A stretch of DNA of 64,000 bases from Sphingomonas hankookensis (GTDB lineage: Bacteria; Pseudomonadota; Alphaproteobacteria; Sphingomonadales; Sphingomonadaceae), in assembly GCF_001619955.1 (NCBI RefSeq), contig NZ_LQQO01000021.1:1-64000 (forward strand), read 5' to 3'. Each line of letters begins with the position of its first letter. The stretch's first letter is position 1. The notes beneath the pieces are model-generated. The model had not been told where the DNA came from and searched no databases. It worked only from the letters and a program-made list of their open reading frames with translations. Shown piece after piece: positions 62,770 to 64,000 of this stretch. Made by a program: the position numbers and the translations under genes.

Positions 62770-64000
62770 TGTCGCTCCGCGAATACCGCGCCAAATCCGC
62801 CAGTCTGGCCGATTTCCTCCCCTGGGTCGCACTGGTGGGGCCGGGCGTGGTGCTCAACAAGGACGGATCGTTTCAGCGCACGGCGCGCTTTCGCGGTCCG
62901 GATCTCGACAGCGCCACGCCCGCTGAGCTGGTTGCCGTGACATCACGCCTCAATAATGCCCTGAGACGACTGGGCTCGGGATGGGCCGTGTTCGTCGAAG
63001 CGCAGCGTGTCCCCGCACAGGCTTACCCGCACAGCAATTTCCCCGATCCCGTTTCGGCCCTGGTCGACATGGAACGTCGTGAGCAGTTTCGCGAAGAGGG
63101 AGCGCACTTCGAGAGCGGCTACTACCTCACCCTGCTGTGGATGCCGCCGCCGGAGGATGCGGCCCGTGCCGAAAGCTGGCTCTACGAGGGCAAGGCGGCG
63201 ACGGGTGTCGACCCAAACGAGCTGGTTAAGTCCTTCGTCGATCGGACGGACCGCGTACTGCACCTTGTCGAGGGCTTCATGCCCGATGCCGGCTGGCTCG
63301 ATGATCGCGCGACGCTGACCTATCTTCACAGCACTGTTTCCACCAAAATCCAGCATGTCCGCGTTCCCGAAACGCCCGTCTATCTCGACGCCTTGCTGAC
63401 CGACGAGCCGCTGACCGGCGGTCTCGAACCGAAGCTCGGGCAAGCCCATCTGCGCACACTCACCATTACCGGCTTCCCGACCGCAACATTTCCCGGACTG
63501 CTCGACGAACTCAACCGGCAGGCATTTCCATACCGGTGGTCGACCCGTGCGATCATGCTCGACAAGACCGATGCAACCAAGCTGCTGGCAAAAATCCGCC
63601 GCCAATGGTTCGCCAAGCGCAAATCGGTCGCCGCCATTCTCAAGGAGGTGATGACCAACGAGCAATCGGTACTCATGGATTCGGACGCTTCGAACAAGGC
63701 TGCCGACGCTGACATGGCGCTTCAGGAACTCGGCGCCGACCATGCCGGCATTGCCTACGTTACGGCAACGGTCACCGTTTGGGACCGCGATCCGGCGCTT
63801 GCTGCCGAGAAGCTTCGCCTGGTCGAGAAGGTCATCCAGGGCCGCGATTTCACCTGCACGATCGAGGGCATGAACGCGATCGAGGCGTGGCTGGGATCGC
63901 TCCCCGGCCATGTCTACGCCAATGTCCGCCAGCCCCCCATTTCCACGCTCAATCTCGCCCACCTGATCCCCCTGTCAGCGGTATGGGCGGGAGCGGAACG
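62766..64000 (+). CDS. trbE: Conjugal transfer ATPase TrbE (N-terminal part, cut by window end)
   Basis: A VirB4-family ATPase. The first 411 codons lie inside the window with no stop: REYRAKSASLADFLPWVALV, NKDGSFQRTARFRGPDL and SGWAVFVEAQR form the N-terminal CagE/TrbE/VirB domain. The Walker motifs lie beyond the window. ATG 62766 overlaps the trbD stop. Confidence 0.92.
   Translation, partial: MMSLREYRAKSASLADFLPWVALVGPGVVLNKDGSFQRTARFRGPDLDSATPAELVAVTSRLNNALRRLGSGWAVFVEAQRVPAQAYPHSNFPDPVSALVDMERREQFREEGAHFESGYYLTLLWMPPPEDAARAESWLYEGKAATGVDPNELVKSFVDRTDRVLHLVEGFMPDAGWLDDRATLTYLHSTVSTKIQHVRVPETPVYLDALLTDEPLTGGLEPKLGQAHLRTLTITGFPTATFPGLLDELNRQAFPYRWSTRAIMLDKTDATKLLAKIRRQWFAKRKSVAAILKEVMTNEQSVLMDSDASNKAADADMALQELGADHAGIAYVTATVTVWDRDPALAAEKLRLVEKVIQGRDFTCTIEGMNAIEAWLGSLPGHVYANVRQPPISTLNLAHLIPLSAVWAGAE

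Overview
The window reads as a GC-rich alphaproteobacterial chromosome, most probably a member of the Sphingomonadaceae (Sphingomonas-like). This is inferred from gene content: an ATP12 assembly factor, phenylalanine hydroxylase, Ohr/OhrR, a PaoABC-type oxidase, a DUF736/DUF2840/RepA/TraF conjugative block, and many short palindromic intergenic repeats. No rRNA or other marker gives a direct species call.

Layout. (1) About 1-5834: the end of an integrated element abutting the 3' end of a minus-strand tRNA-Arg(CCG). It holds the end of a small HTH protein, a primase-helicase, a non-coding repeat region, a chain of tiny overlapping genes (several under 60 codons), a DUF5681 protein, and a MltR/HEPN-like gene next to the tRNA. 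(2) About 5.9-48 kb: core chromosome. It includes nth-dapB; a divergent DUF2306/LytTR pair; crcB, an RluA-type synthase, a PaiB-like gene, a HAD phosphatase and ATP12 in a tightly coupled run; LacI; ohr/ohrR with twin operators; a radical-SAM DNA-repair gene under a putative SOS box with udgX nearby; mocA-xdhC; a ClpP-like peptidase; sdhCDA; a globin-type chemoreceptor; prmA; phhA; paoABC; sdhB; zapE; hrpB; ftsK; a UbiH-like hydroxylase; and a nudix/Trm112/LON/thioredoxin run. (3) From tRNA-Gly(GCC) at 47961-48035 to the window end: an integrative conjugative element. It carries small accessory genes, two DUF736 proteins, regulators (one broken by a frameshift), RepA followed by iteron-like repeats, DUF2840, TraF-type peptidase, lytic transglycosylase, a DUF3363 relaxase, TraG/VirD4, a CopG-type protein, a more A/T-rich cargo gene with a PD-(D/E)XK-like nuclease signature, then trbB-trbC-trbD-trbE (trbE cut by the window edge).

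How genes work together. MocA and XdhC (19-20.7 kb) are the expected cofactor-maturation partners of the molybdenum enzyme PaoABC (31-34.8 kb). SdhB lies 10.5 kb from sdhCDA but completes the same complex. The radical-SAM protein and UdgX (carrying the SAM-partner domain as an N-terminal fusion) are a known genomic pair, here separated by a hemerythrin gene and a 271-bp element with perfect terminal inverted repeats. In the conjugative element, relaxase, coupling protein and Trb proteins form the DNA-transfer machinery, while RepA and its repeats suggest that the element can replicate.

The best candidates for undescribed biology are the cargo nuclease-like gene at 59988-60998, the MltR/HEPN-like gene at 5101-5697 at an element edge, the putative SOS control of the radical-SAM/UdgX module, and the 271-bp element at 17077-17347.
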